Below are positions 34,182 through 42,577 of a DNA stretch of 64,000 nt, piece by piece. The notes beneath the pieces were generated by a model. The model was not told the DNA's origin and did not search any database. It saw nothing but the letters and a program-made list of their open reading frames with translations. The number at the start of each line of letters is the position of its first letter. Position 1 is the stretch's first letter. The DNA comes from Ferdinandcohnia salidurans (lineage in GTDB: Bacteria; Bacillota; Bacilli; Bacillales; Bacillaceae_L): positions 186,001 to 250,000 of the forward strand of contig NZ_JBHUEK010000034.1 of the NCBI RefSeq assembly GCF_042680725.1, read 5' to 3'. A program made the position numbers and the translations under genes.

Positions 34182-34772
34182 TTAATTTATATATGAGGTG
34201 CCATAATTATGTTTTACTAGATATCTTGGAGACATCTTCTTAATAATCCAAAATGCAATCAAGAAACAAAGGATTCTATCAATACTTTCAATAAACATTT
34301 TTTGTATTGTAACGGCTTGCCACATATCAAAACCTGCAGCTAAGAAAAAGGCAGTAATAACATCTGAACCTGTACCAGATATTCCACCAAAAACCATTAC
34401 TGTTATAGGAGTAGCGATTACTACAGATAACATCCCTGCAAGAATACCGGCAAAAATTGCTTTTGGGAGTTTATTAATCAAACCTTTATATGATAGGAGT
34501 CCTGCTAGCAATCCCATAAGCATACTAACCGGAGCAAAGGCAATTAAAACTGGATCAACTATTCCCCTTACTAAGTTACTTAAACCACCGGCAATGATAC
34601 CTACCCATGGACCTGCTATCATACCAACAACAATTGTACCTGCATTATCTACGAATAATGGAAGCTTCAGTATACTAACTAATTGCCCAATTGTAACGTT
34701 TAATGCTATACCAACAGGAATAAGTGTAATAGCCAATACGGTAAAATCATGTTTTAAACCAATATTTTTCAT
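34182..34772 (-). CDS. ECF transporter substrate-specific (S) component
   Basis: About 196 residues, six hydrophobic helices. The pattern PLFVDNAGTIVVGMIAGPWV and GGLSNLVRGIVDP fits small membrane S components. Specificity cannot be read directly. Similar S components elsewhere are linked to nucleosides and vitamin precursors. Genomic linkage to a nucleoside phosphorylase and deaminase-like hydrolase suggests a nucleoside. ATG at 34772 follows GGAGG. First gene of the ECF block, 9 bases after the amidohydrolase gene. Confidence 0.82.
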   Translation of the reverse strand: MKNIGLKHDFTVLAITLIPVGIALNVTIGQLVSILKLPLFVDNAGTIVVGMIAGPWVGIIAGGLSNLVRGIVDPVLIAFAPVSMLMGLLAGLLSYKGLINKLPKAIFAGILAGMLSVVIATPITVMVFGGISGTGSDVITAFFLAAGFDMWQAVTIQKMFIESIDRILCFLIAFWIIKKMSPRYLVKHNYGTSYIN

Positions 34773-34793
34773 AAATACCTCCAAGATACATTA

Positions 34794-36158
34794 TTAATTA
34801 ATGCTATGAACTTGTTCCATTATAAAGGCATCCTCCGGAATTTCTTTAGCAATTTTTTCACTTGCCGCTTGTACTTCCTCAATAATTTGCACTTCATCTA
34901 CAGTTACTAATTGTTTCTGCAGTACAACAGGTACCCCACCTATGAAGACTGATTCAACATCACTACCGGTCACATTATAAACTAACGTTGAAATGACGTT
35001 CTCATGCTTATTTACTCTTAACGGACGTAAATGAGGGGAGGTGGCATCTATTATAATAAAATCGGCTTCTTTTCCAATTTCTAATGACCCCAATTTATTA
35101 TCAACGCCGAAAACCCTTGCCCCGTTAATCGTAGCCATCTCAAGAGCTTGTTTTGCATTTAAGCTTCTAACACCTTTGCTTAATGAGTGTAAAAGGACTA
35201 ACCCTTTCATCTCACGGAACATATCATTTGAGTTATTCCAGAGTGCACCATCTGTTCCTAATCCCGTCACGATCCCTACCTTTAAAAATTCTGGAATAGG
35301 CGCAACTCCATCTGAAATCTTCATTTCACAAACAGGTGTATTTATAACTTTTGTATTTGCTCGCGCCATTGACTTAATTTCTTCGTCATTTATATAGATA
35401 GCATGGGAACCTATTAAATTCTTTGAAAGAAACTTATTTTCTGCTAAAAACTGGACAGGTGTCTTTCCAAACCGCTCCTTGCATATGTCTGCTCTCCACG
35501 TTGTTTCAGCAAGGTGTTGCGTAACTAATAAATCACTGTTTTCAGCCATTAAAAAGATTTGTTTTAATAATTCTTCATCAAAGTCCTCTTCAGAAATACT
35601 CCCAATAATGGGGATCAACCCATTTTTTTCACATTCTTCTTTAAATTCCTTTAAGTGTTTCTCTGAGACTAATAAATTTGGACTTGTAAAATCTGGCCTT
35701 ACATCCTCAACTAAAGCTCCACGAATTCCTGTTTGAGACATCGCTTTAACGGATTCTAATCCTAAACTCCAATACATATTTTCAGTCATGAAAGTTGTAC
35801 CAGACTTTAAAGCTTCAATATAGGTAAGTTGTCGAGAAAAAAATCGGTCACGATCAGTTAGAATGTTATATAAAAAGTGAAAGGGAGCAAATTTATTATT
35901 TTGTTCTAATAAAGTCAAGTTATCTGCTATTCCCCGTACCACCGTCATATCACCGTGACAATGTCCGTTTATCAAACCGGGAGAAATAATTTTACCGGTA
36001 ACGTCAACAAATTCTTTTCCCTCAGAAGGATGGATGCTACCATCCTTTATGTGTTCAATCTTTCCGTCCTTAATTCCTAAAGAACCAATAAAAGGTTTAG
36101 AATCCGGAGCCATTGTTACGATGATTCCACCACTTACAACTAAATCGAACACCTTCAT
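34794..36158 (-). CDS. Amidohydrolase, nucleoside/MTA-SAH deaminase or SsnA-like
   Basis: 454 residues, metal-dependent amidohydrolase barrel. Metal and catalytic residues are visible as INGHCHGDM (HxH), VTQHLAETTW (His), GSHAIY (His) and GTDGALWNNSND (Asp). Composite N- and C-terminal beta domains resemble the chlorohydrolase/MtaD/SsnA group, which deaminates adenosine-type nucleosides, guanine or S-adenosylhomocysteine. The MTENMYW segment suggests an unusual substrate pocket. In the operon it lies between the transporter and the keto-deoxy-acid dehydratase. I infer deamination of the imported nucleoside before phosphorolysis; other C-N hydrolysis is possible. Confidence 0.82.
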   Translation of the reverse strand: MKVFDLVVSGGIIVTMAPDSKPFIGSLGIKDGKIEHIKDGSIHPSEGKEFVDVTGKIISPGLINGHCHGDMTVVRGIADNLTLLEQNNKFAPFHFLYNILTDRDRFFSRQLTYIEALKSGTTFMTENMYWSLGLESVKAMSQTGIRGALVEDVRPDFTSPNLLVSEKHLKEFKEECEKNGLIPIIGSISEEDFDEELLKQIFLMAENSDLLVTQHLAETTWRADICKERFGKTPVQFLAENKFLSKNLIGSHAIYINDEEIKSMARANTKVINTPVCEMKISDGVAPIPEFLKVGIVTGLGTDGALWNNSNDMFREMKGLVLLHSLSKGVRSLNAKQALEMATINGARVFGVDNKLGSLEIGKEADFIIIDATSPHLRPLRVNKHENVISTLVYNVTGSDVESVFIGGVPVVLQKQLVTVDEVQIIEEVQAASEKIAKEIPEDAFIMEQVHSIN

Positions 36159-36235
36159 TTCACCTATCTTTCTATCATTTCACAAAATCCTTTTTGAAAA
36201 TAGGATGCATTGTTTAATGATTTAGTGATGATTTT

Positions 36236-37129
36236 TTAGACTGTTGTAGCAACTTGCATTTTCTTAACTGTATTTGCAAGAACTCCTATTTCTGGAATTT
36301 CAATTTCAACTATATCCCCATCTTGAAGAGTAAAATTATCTGGTGGTACGATAGCAGTTCCTGTCAGTAACACTAGGCCATCAAAAATTTCATTATTTTT
36401 AACTAAATAAGATACTAGTTCATCATATTTCCGTTTTAGTTGTGACGTACTAGCAGATTGTTTGTTAACGAGTTTTCCTTCTCGAAGAATACTGCAAGTA
36501 ATTAATAAATCATACGGATTATTAACTGTATCTACTAATCGAATTGATGGGCCTATCGAACATGATCTTTTCCATATTTTTGCTTGTGGAAGATAAAGTG
36601 GATTCTCTCCTTCGATATCTCTGCAACTTAAATCATTTCCAACTACATATCCAACAATTTTTTCATGGCGATTGATTACTAGACCAAGTTCAGGCTCAGG
36701 TACTAACCAATTCGAATCATTTCGTAGGAAAAGATCTTGATTTGGTCCTACTGTTCTTTTTTTCGTTGATTTTAAGAAAATTTCAGGACGGTCTGCGTTA
36801 TAAACTTTGTCATAAAATGTTTCCTGTTGGTCATGAGCATTACTAGATTCATGGTTTCTTGCCATTCTACTTTTTTGATAGGTTACACCCGCTGCCCACA
36901 CCTCTTCTGTTTCAATAGGTATTAAAAGATCTAATTCAGATATATCCTTGTTAATGGGCACCATGCCTTTAATTATTTCTTTAATGAATGAGGATATCGA
37001 CACTCCTTTAACATACGCCTCTTCATCTAGTTCCTGAAAGGTTGAAAAGTCTAGATCATAAATGATTGAATCCTCTGTGACTATTGCTAATTGATTTTTT
37101 CCATTCTTGTTATACCTAATAATGTTCAT
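36236..37129 (-). CDS. 2-keto-3-deoxypentonate dehydratase (KdaD-like, FAH superfamily)
   Basis: About 297 residues. Motifs closely follow the archaeal 2-keto-3-deoxy-D-arabinonate dehydratase: RPEIFLKSTKKRTVG, LRNDSNWLVPEPELGLVI, DLSCRDIEGENPLYLPQAKI, LVNKQSAST and LLTGTAIVPP. E-x-E metal ligands appear in PEPEL and the Asp in RDIEGE. This enzyme makes 2,5-dioxopentanoate from a 2-keto-3-deoxypentonate, the substrate of the KGSADH at the operon's end. The ATG at 37129 is used, with AGAGGA 8 bases upstream. It is the strongest pathway clue in the operon. Confidence 0.87.
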   Translation of the reverse strand: MNIIRYNKNGKNQLAIVTEDSIIYDLDFSTFQELDEEAYVKGVSISSFIKEIIKGMVPINKDISELDLLIPIETEEVWAAGVTYQKSRMARNHESSNAHDQQETFYDKVYNADRPEIFLKSTKKRTVGPNQDLFLRNDSNWLVPEPELGLVINRHEKIVGYVVGNDLSCRDIEGENPLYLPQAKIWKRSCSIGPSIRLVDTVNNPYDLLITCSILREGKLVNKQSASTSQLKRKYDELVSYLVKNNEIFDGLVLLTGTAIVPPDNFTLQDGDIVEIEIPEIGVLANTVKKMQVATTV

Positions 37130-37152
37130 CTGAAACATCCTCTCGGCTTTTA

Positions 37153-37920
37153 TTATTTAACTTTTATTTCATCTAAATTTTCCAAAATATATGTTGGCAT
37201 AACTTTAAAGTTTTCCAGTTCTTTTCTAGAAGTGACACCGGTAAGTACAAGAAGTGTATCTATTCCAGCTCTAATTCCTGTTAAGATATCCGTTTCATAG
37301 TTATCGCCAATGATAAGGGTATTTTCTTTCTGTGTCCCCAAATGTTTTAAAGCTTGGTCTATCATTTCTGATTCCGGCTTCCCTATAAAGATTGGATTAA
37401 CTCCTGTTGATTTTGTAAGAACTGCTGTTAAGGATCCGTTTGCTGGTACCATTCCTATGTCAGTAGGAACAACTAAATCCGGATTAGTAGAAATAAAATG
37501 GGCACCATTTTGTATAGCTATACTAGCTTTTGCTAGTTTTTCATAAGTAATATCACGGTCAATTCCCATGACTACAACACCTGGGTCTTCTTGTGTTGTG
37601 TCTAATCCTTTTTCTTTAATTGCTTGGTAAAGTCCTTCCTCCCCAATAATCATGACCTTATCGTTTGGAAAAGTTTCAGCAATAAATGCAGCAGTAGCAA
37701 TTGCTGAAGTAAATATTTCTTCACTTGTAACTTCTGCCCCTAAACTTTGTAGTTTTTCAGCTATACGTTCCTTGCGCATAGAAGAATTATTAGTAATAAA
37801 TAATAATTTACGATTTTGTTTTTTTAGATCATTTATAAAGTCTATAGCTCCCTCAATCTCTTCTTTTCCTCTATAAACCGTTCCATCAAGGTCAATTAAA
37901 TATCCATCATATCCTTTCAC
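37153..37920 (-). CDS. HAD-IIA phosphatase, NagD/YutF/AraL-like
   Basis: About 256 residues. HAD motifs: YLIDLDGTVYRG (I), LLFITNNSS (II), GKPESEM with Lys (III) and LIIGDNYETDILTGIRAG (IV). Close to Bacillus YutF and AraL, which dephosphorylate sugar phosphates and nucleotides. The GTG at 37920 is preferred: AAAGGTGAG precedes it and the protein then begins KGYDGYLIDLDGT like relatives; a TTG at 37968 would add 16 unusual residues. In the operon it could convert pentose-1-phosphate released by the phosphorylase into free pentose for oxidation. Confidence 0.86.
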   Translation of the reverse strand: MKGYDGYLIDLDGTVYRGKEEIEGAIDFINDLKKQNRKLLFITNNSSMRKERIAEKLQSLGAEVTSEEIFTSAIATAAFIAETFPNDKVMIIGEEGLYQAIKEKGLDTTQEDPGVVVMGIDRDITYEKLAKASIAIQNGAHFISTNPDLVVPTDIGMVPANGSLTAVLTKSTGVNPIFIGKPESEMIDQALKHLGTQKENTLIIGDNYETDILTGIRAGIDTLLVLTGVTSRKELENFKVMPTYILENLDEIKVK

Positions 37921-37964
37921 GGCACTCACCTTTTCACTTTTGACATTTTTAGTATTTTCCACCT

Positions 37965-38969
37965 TCAACTTTCTATTTTTTCATGTTCTTTTCCAATATT
38001 AATAATTTCTTTGTTAACTAGGTAACTAATTTGTTTGTTTTCTAATACATCAACTATGTTCTGGGCTGTTTTAGTTCTGAGTTCAATCATTGCTTCTTCT
38101 GAATACCAGGCTGTGTGAGGAGTAATAATTACATTGTCTAATGATAATAGAGGATGATCATGATGAATTGGTTCGGTTTCTAAAACGTCTATTGCGGCTC
38201 CTGCAATTTCCTTTGCCAATAACGCATCCAGGAGATCTTGTTCATTAATAATAGCGCCTCTAGCTGTATTTATAATTACCGCATTCTTTTTCATTAACTT
38301 AAACTTTTCACGATTAAAAAGATGTGTTGTCTCTTTTGTTAAGGGTACGTGAACTGAAATATAATCCGATTGTACTAATACACCATCTAATGAGTCTGGA
38401 GTTGCCCCCTCAGCAATAATTACATCGTCTGGAACAAATGGATCGTGCACGATAATATTAAATCCAAACGCCTTAGCTTTTTTCACAAAGCTTCTAGGGA
38501 TCCGACCAAACCCAATCACACCAAGGGTTTGGTTCGAATATCGGCTTATTGGCATACCTAATTTAAAATCCCAGACCCCTTTTTTTACATAATTATTTAA
38601 TTGGGTAATTTTACGACTCCAACTGAGGAGTAATGCCAATGCATGATTTGACACCTCCTCTACTCCATAGTCAGGTACATTTGTCACATAAATTCCCTTT
38701 GAAGAGGCTGCTGCTAAATCAATCGTATCTACACCTACTCCGTATCGGGATATGACTTTACAATACTCCAGAGAATTTATAACCTTTTCCCCAATTGGTG
38801 CATATTGATTTATGATTCCGTCTACATCCCTCGCTAAATGAATAACCTGGTCTTCTGTATTACATTGACCCTTTATAATTTCAACATTTCCAAGTTTAGA
38901 GAGTACCTTTTCTTCAATTGATAAATCATTAAATTCATAATCAGTGATTAAAATTCTCCATTTCCCCAT
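37965..38969 (-). CDS. D-2-hydroxyacid dehydrogenase
   Basis: 334 residues. NAD-binding TLGVIGFGRIPRSFVKKAKA, then INTARGAIINEQDLLDA (catalytic Arg near 235), DVLETEPI (Glu) and ITPHTAWYS (His), giving the full catalytic triad of the phosphoglycerate dehydrogenase/CtBP-like family. It interconverts D-2-hydroxyacids and 2-keto acids with NAD. ATG at 38969 follows TGAGGA. In a pathway ending with a 2-keto-3-deoxypentonate dehydratase, oxidation of a 3-deoxypentonate to its 2-keto form would be the natural step for this enzyme; that is inference. Confidence 0.88.
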   Translation of the reverse strand: MGKWRILITDYEFNDLSIEEKVLSKLGNVEIIKGQCNTEDQVIHLARDVDGIINQYAPIGEKVINSLEYCKVISRYGVGVDTIDLAAASSKGIYVTNVPDYGVEEVSNHALALLLSWSRKITQLNNYVKKGVWDFKLGMPISRYSNQTLGVIGFGRIPRSFVKKAKAFGFNIIVHDPFVPDDVIIAEGATPDSLDGVLVQSDYISVHVPLTKETTHLFNREKFKLMKKNAVIINTARGAIINEQDLLDALLAKEIAGAAIDVLETEPIHHDHPLLSLDNVIITPHTAWYSEEAMIELRTKTAQNIVDVLENKQISYLVNKEIINIGKEHEKIES

Positions 38970-39007
38970 GTGGATTCCTCATTTCGATTTTTTTCATACT
39001 ATAAGGA

Positions 39008-39775
39008 TTAACAATAGATAGTTTGATAGGGTTCACTACTTATAAGTTCCTTATTTGAACTACTTATCATAGAATCAGTAAAAAGGATATCAACATTATC
39101 AGGTACTAAAAACCGATGGAACCCATCTGAATCTAATTTTGTATGGTCTGCTAATACAATTACCTTCTTTGTTGATTGAACTGCTGCTTTTGCAATTTCC
39201 GCGCTTGCCTCACTTAATTTATAAAAACCCATTCCGGGACGAAAGGAGTCGCAAGTTAAAACAGCAATATCTGAAAAGATTTCATTTAAATAACTTACAG
39301 CCTTTTCACCTACAAAATCATAATTTCTTTTTCGGAATGTCCCACCAGTAATCAGCAAATTTATGCCCTCCGTATCAATCATCTCATTGATGATTAATAA
39401 AGAATTTGTAACAATTGTAATACCCTGTTTCTGCTTTAGACGCTTTGCTAATAACCATGCAGTTGTACCATTATCAAGTGTAATAATAGTATTATCGGGA
39501 ATCATTTCTGCAACTCTATCTGCAATTCTTTCCTTTTCTAGCGTCATGTTTTCAGTCCGTTCCTTAAAGGACTTTATAAAGGAGGGTTCTTCCTGGGTAA
39601 TTCGTGCACCTCCATGTATGCGCACGATTTCACCCTCCCTTTCTAAATCCTCTAAATCCCGTCTAACAGTAGCCTCCGTTATTTTAAACAGAGAAGAAAT
39701 TTCTTCAACCGTTAAAACTTCTTTTACTTTCAATTTTGTAACAATATCTCTTTGTCTTATTTTCTTTTTATTCAT
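39008..39775 (-). CDS. DeoR-family transcriptional repressor
   Basis: About 255 residues. The N-terminal HTH (RQRDIVTKLKVKEVLTVEEI then ITEATVRRDLEDLEREGEIV, HGGAR) and C-terminal DeoRC sensor domain (TLDNGTTAWLLAKRL, VGEKAV, LADHTKLD) are full length. Such repressors usually sense phosphorylated sugars. ATG at 39775 is chosen with AAAGGAT upstream. It lies within the operon it probably controls; a candidate operator is the inverted repeat at 43596-43630 upstream of the first gene. Confidence 0.88.
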   Translation of the reverse strand: MNKKKIRQRDIVTKLKVKEVLTVEEISSLFKITEATVRRDLEDLEREGEIVRIHGGARITQEEPSFIKSFKERTENMTLEKERIADRVAEMIPDNTIITLDNGTTAWLLAKRLKQKQGITIVTNSLLIINEMIDTEGINLLITGGTFRKRNYDFVGEKAVSYLNEIFSDIAVLTCDSFRPGMGFYKLSEASAEIAKAAVQSTKKVIVLADHTKLDSDGFHRFLVPDNVDILFTDSMISSSNKELISSEPYQTIYC

Positions 39776-39799
39776 TTTGCCCATTATCCTTTGTTTTTT

Positions 39800-41242
39800 T
39801 TATTTTGTAGTAACTCTAATATGTTTGATTCTCAAATATTCATAAAGTCCTTCTGGGCCATGCTCATAACCAATGCCACTTTCATTCCAACCACCGTATG
39901 GGGCATTCATTACTCCTGCATCTACATTATTTATCGCAACATTTCCTGCATTGATTTCTCTTGATAGCTTTTCAGAAAGTCCTAAATGGTTCGTATACAC
40001 AATTGCAGCCAAACCATACTGTGAATCGTTTGCGAGGTCTATAGCTTCATCTATTGAATCAAATGGCATAACCCCAACAGCTGGACCAAAAGTTTCTTCC
40101 TGCATAATTAACATATCATGGTTTACATCAGCTAAGATTGACGGAAGGTAGTAGTTCCCTCTTGTAAATTGATCTCCTTCTGGACGTTTTCCCCCTGTTG
40201 TTAGTCTTGCACCTTTACCCACCGCATCTTCTATATGCTCAATTGTTTTTTCCAAGCCCTTTGAAGTACACATTGGACCAAGGTCACACTCATCAAATAG
40301 TCCATCCCCAATTTTTAACTTTTCCGTCTCTACGGTAAACTTTTCAATAAATTGATTATAAATTTTTCGATCCACGTAGATTCGATTAATCGAAATACAG
40401 ATTTGCCCCATATTTCTAAATGATCTTCTTACTGCTCCTTTTACGGCCATTTCTATGTCTGCGTCTTCACAAATAATCATTGGCAAACTTCCACCAAGTT
40501 CTAAAGATACTTTCTTTAACGTTTTGGAGGATTCCATTAATACTGTTTTCCCTACTTCTGTGGATCCAGTAAATGCTACCTTTTTTACGAGGGGATGCTT
40601 CACTAAAAGAGTTCCAATATCTGAACCAGACCCAGTAAGTGTATTTACGACACCAGGAAATACTCCTGCCTTTTCGATACATTTAATAAAAGCAATTGGT
40701 GATATAGGCGTTTCAGAAGGTAATTTACAAATAATTGTACAACCTGATGCTAACGCAGCTCCTACCTTCCATGCAAGCAACTCAATCGGATAGTTCCAAG
40801 GTGAAATTGCAGCGGTAACCCCTATTGGCTGGTAAATAACGCGACTTTCAACACCTGCTTCTGGATTTGCAATAATCCTTCCATATACTCTTTCTGCTTC
40901 CTCTGCATAATACCGAAGAATGTTTGCTCCTTTTTCAACCTCTCCAAGTGCCTCTTTAAATGGCTTTCCCATTTCCTGCGTTAAGAGTTCAGCGATATTT
41001 TTTGCATGTTGGTGCACATTATCACTTGCTTTTCTTAAAATAGCTCCTCTATCAAAAGCGCTTAATAATGACCATTCTTTAAAAGATAAATCAGCGGCTC
41101 TAACAGCCTCTTCCACATCTTCATTCGTGGATCGGGGCACGGTAGCCATGACTTCTCCTGTTGCAGGATTGGTCACATCAAATGTGCCACCATTACTAGC
41201 ATTTTTCCAAACCCCATTAATCAAATTCTTTTCAATTATCAT
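39800..41242 (-). CDS. Aldehyde dehydrogenase (succinate-semialdehyde/lactaldehyde type)
   Basis: 480 residues, complete. Asn in AAISPWNYPIELLAWKVGAA, Glu in VSLELGGSLPM and catalytic Cys in NMGQICISINRIYV. More like SSADH/glycolaldehyde dehydrogenases than like the YcbD-type enzyme at 30180. C-terminal PYGGWNESGIGYEHGPEGL is typical. ATG at 41242 after GGGGAAT. In this operon it may oxidise the free pentose (or a lactol/aldehyde derived from it) to the pentonic acid. Having two distinct ALDHs implies two aldehyde intermediates. Confidence 0.86.
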   Translation of the reverse strand: MIIEKNLINGVWKNASNGGTFDVTNPATGEVMATVPRSTNEDVEEAVRAADLSFKEWSLLSAFDRGAILRKASDNVHQHAKNIAELLTQEMGKPFKEALGEVEKGANILRYYAEEAERVYGRIIANPEAGVESRVIYQPIGVTAAISPWNYPIELLAWKVGAALASGCTIICKLPSETPISPIAFIKCIEKAGVFPGVVNTLTGSGSDIGTLLVKHPLVKKVAFTGSTEVGKTVLMESSKTLKKVSLELGGSLPMIICEDADIEMAVKGAVRRSFRNMGQICISINRIYVDRKIYNQFIEKFTVETEKLKIGDGLFDECDLGPMCTSKGLEKTIEHIEDAVGKGARLTTGGKRPEGDQFTRGNYYLPSILADVNHDMLIMQEETFGPAVGVMPFDSIDEAIDLANDSQYGLAAIVYTNHLGLSEKLSREINAGNVAINNVDAGVMNAPYGGWNESGIGYEHGPEGLYEYLRIKHIRVTTK

Positions 41243-41254
41243 ACTAATTCCCCT

Positions 41255-42070
41255 TTATCGAATTCTTGTTTTTGGTTGAGAATCTCTTTCCATTAAGATT
41301 TTAATTGCTTCAGATGCAGCTTTACATGCTCTTTCTTCTCCACCATTGTCTCCCCATCTATCTAATACTCGGTTTGAGATAACAGATAGGATTGCCCCCA
41401 TTCGCATATCATGAAGATGTCCTACAATATATTGACCTGCTGTGTCCATATCAATATTTGTTACACGTTGTTGTTGCAAATCTGGAATAATTTTGTCAGC
41501 CCATGATGGCCAATACCCATCTTCTGAAAGCGGTCTACCTTGCCCAATATAAAATGATCCCACCGTGTAAACGACACCATATCCGTATCGATAACCTAAT
41601 CTTTCGCATGCTTCTGCTAATGCTGAAACAACATCTGGGTTTGCAAAAGCTGGAAACTCCGGTTCAACATACCATTGTGACGCTCCATCTTTTCTAACTG
41701 CAGCTACAGGAATAATTAAATCACCAAGATCAAAATCTGGAACGATACATCCTGTTGTTCCTACCCTGATGGCTGTATGAACACCAATTTCATTTAATTC
41801 ATGAATTGCAATTTCTGCACTTGGACATCCAATTCCCGTTGAAGTAGCTGCAATTGGAACTCCATTATAATTACCCCTGACTGTTTTATATTCCCTATAA
41901 TGGGCAACTTCCTCAACATCATTCCAGCCTTCTGCTATCTTTAACGTTCTTTCTGGTGCCCCTGGTAATAATATATATTCAGGCACATCCCCTTCTTGTA
42001 ATCGAATGTGATATAATGCTTCTCCTTCGGTTGGCCTACTAGCTTTAATTACTTTTTCCACGTTATCCAT
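41255..42070 (-). CDS. Nucleoside phosphorylase, uridine-phosphorylase family, atypical
   Basis: 271 residues. PNP/UDP-1 family features: YILLPGAPERTLKIAE (usually PGDP), STGIGCPSAEIAIHEL, IRVGTTGCI (usually VGTCG) and GSFYIGQG. The ribose-binding EMES/MEME motif is replaced by IDMDTAG, so both conserved glutamates are aspartates. That motif contacts the ribose 2'- and 3'-hydroxyls, suggesting a modified sugar. Catalyses phosphorolysis of a nucleoside to base plus pentose-1-phosphate. ATG at 42070 has AAGGGA very close; a GTG at 42061 has better spacing. Thirteen bases before the ALDH gene. Confidence 0.82.
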   Translation of the reverse strand: MDNVEKVIKASRPTEGEALYHIRLQEGDVPEYILLPGAPERTLKIAEGWNDVEEVAHYREYKTVRGNYNGVPIAATSTGIGCPSAEIAIHELNEIGVHTAIRVGTTGCIVPDFDLGDLIIPVAAVRKDGASQWYVEPEFPAFANPDVVSALAEACERLGYRYGYGVVYTVGSFYIGQGRPLSEDGYWPSWADKIIPDLQQQRVTNIDMDTAGQYIVGHLHDMRMGAILSVISNRVLDRWGDNGGEERACKAASEAIKILMERDSQPKTRIR

Positions 42071-42126
42071 TCCCTTCGATTTTTTTATTAGTAAAGGATT
42101 ACTATTATTCTATGAGATTAGTCAAT

Positions 42127-42555
42127 TTATTTTAAAAGACCAGGTCCATCTCCCTCTACCCAAGCAAATACTTCCCAAATGTTTTTATTTATATCTCTAA
42201 AATATACAGCCCTTGAACCAAATGGATATGTTTCAGGTTCAGAAATACATTCAACCCCTCTACTTACTAGTTCTTCATGTAAGTTGTCAACATCTTCAAG
42301 GGTAGGAACCTTAATAGCAATCATAAAGTGATTTCCCTCACCACCTAAATATTCTTTATTAACGGCACGATAGACTCCATCTTCTTGCCACATGGTTAAA
42401 CTCGTACCCTGAAAATCAAATTGCACGTAACCTGGTTGCCTTCTTATAATCTCAAAACCCATTTTCTCAGTATAAAACTCTACTGCCTCTTCAATATCTG
42501 GAACAAATAAACAAAGATCGTTAATTTTTCTTAATAAACTTAAATTTGCAGTCAT
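42127..42555 (-). CDS. VOC-family (glyoxalase/bleomycin resistance fold) protein
   Basis: 142 residues, two beta-alpha-beta-beta-beta repeats. INDLCLFVPDIEEAVEFYTE and MGFEI mark the first, MIAIKVPTLEDVDNLHEEL the second, with metal-ligand candidates including the Glu of KNIWEVFAW. Members act as isomerases, epimerases, dioxygenases or binding proteins. ATG at 42555 follows GGAGG. Second gene of the operon. A role as sugar-lactone/aldose isomerase is conceivable but not shown. Confidence 0.85.
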   Translation of the reverse strand: MTANLSLLRKINDLCLFVPDIEEAVEFYTEKMGFEIIRRQPGYVQFDFQGTSLTMWQEDGVYRAVNKEYLGGEGNHFMIAIKVPTLEDVDNLHEELVSRGVECISEPETYPFGSRAVYFRDINKNIWEVFAWVEGDGPGLLK

Positions 42556-42577
42556 TTCAATTACCTCCAAATTTTAT

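Noticed and set aside
34182..34772. Assignment of the S component to thiamine or another vitamin
   Set aside because: No riboswitch or vitamin gene nearby; operon context points to a nucleoside, and sequence alone cannot decide.
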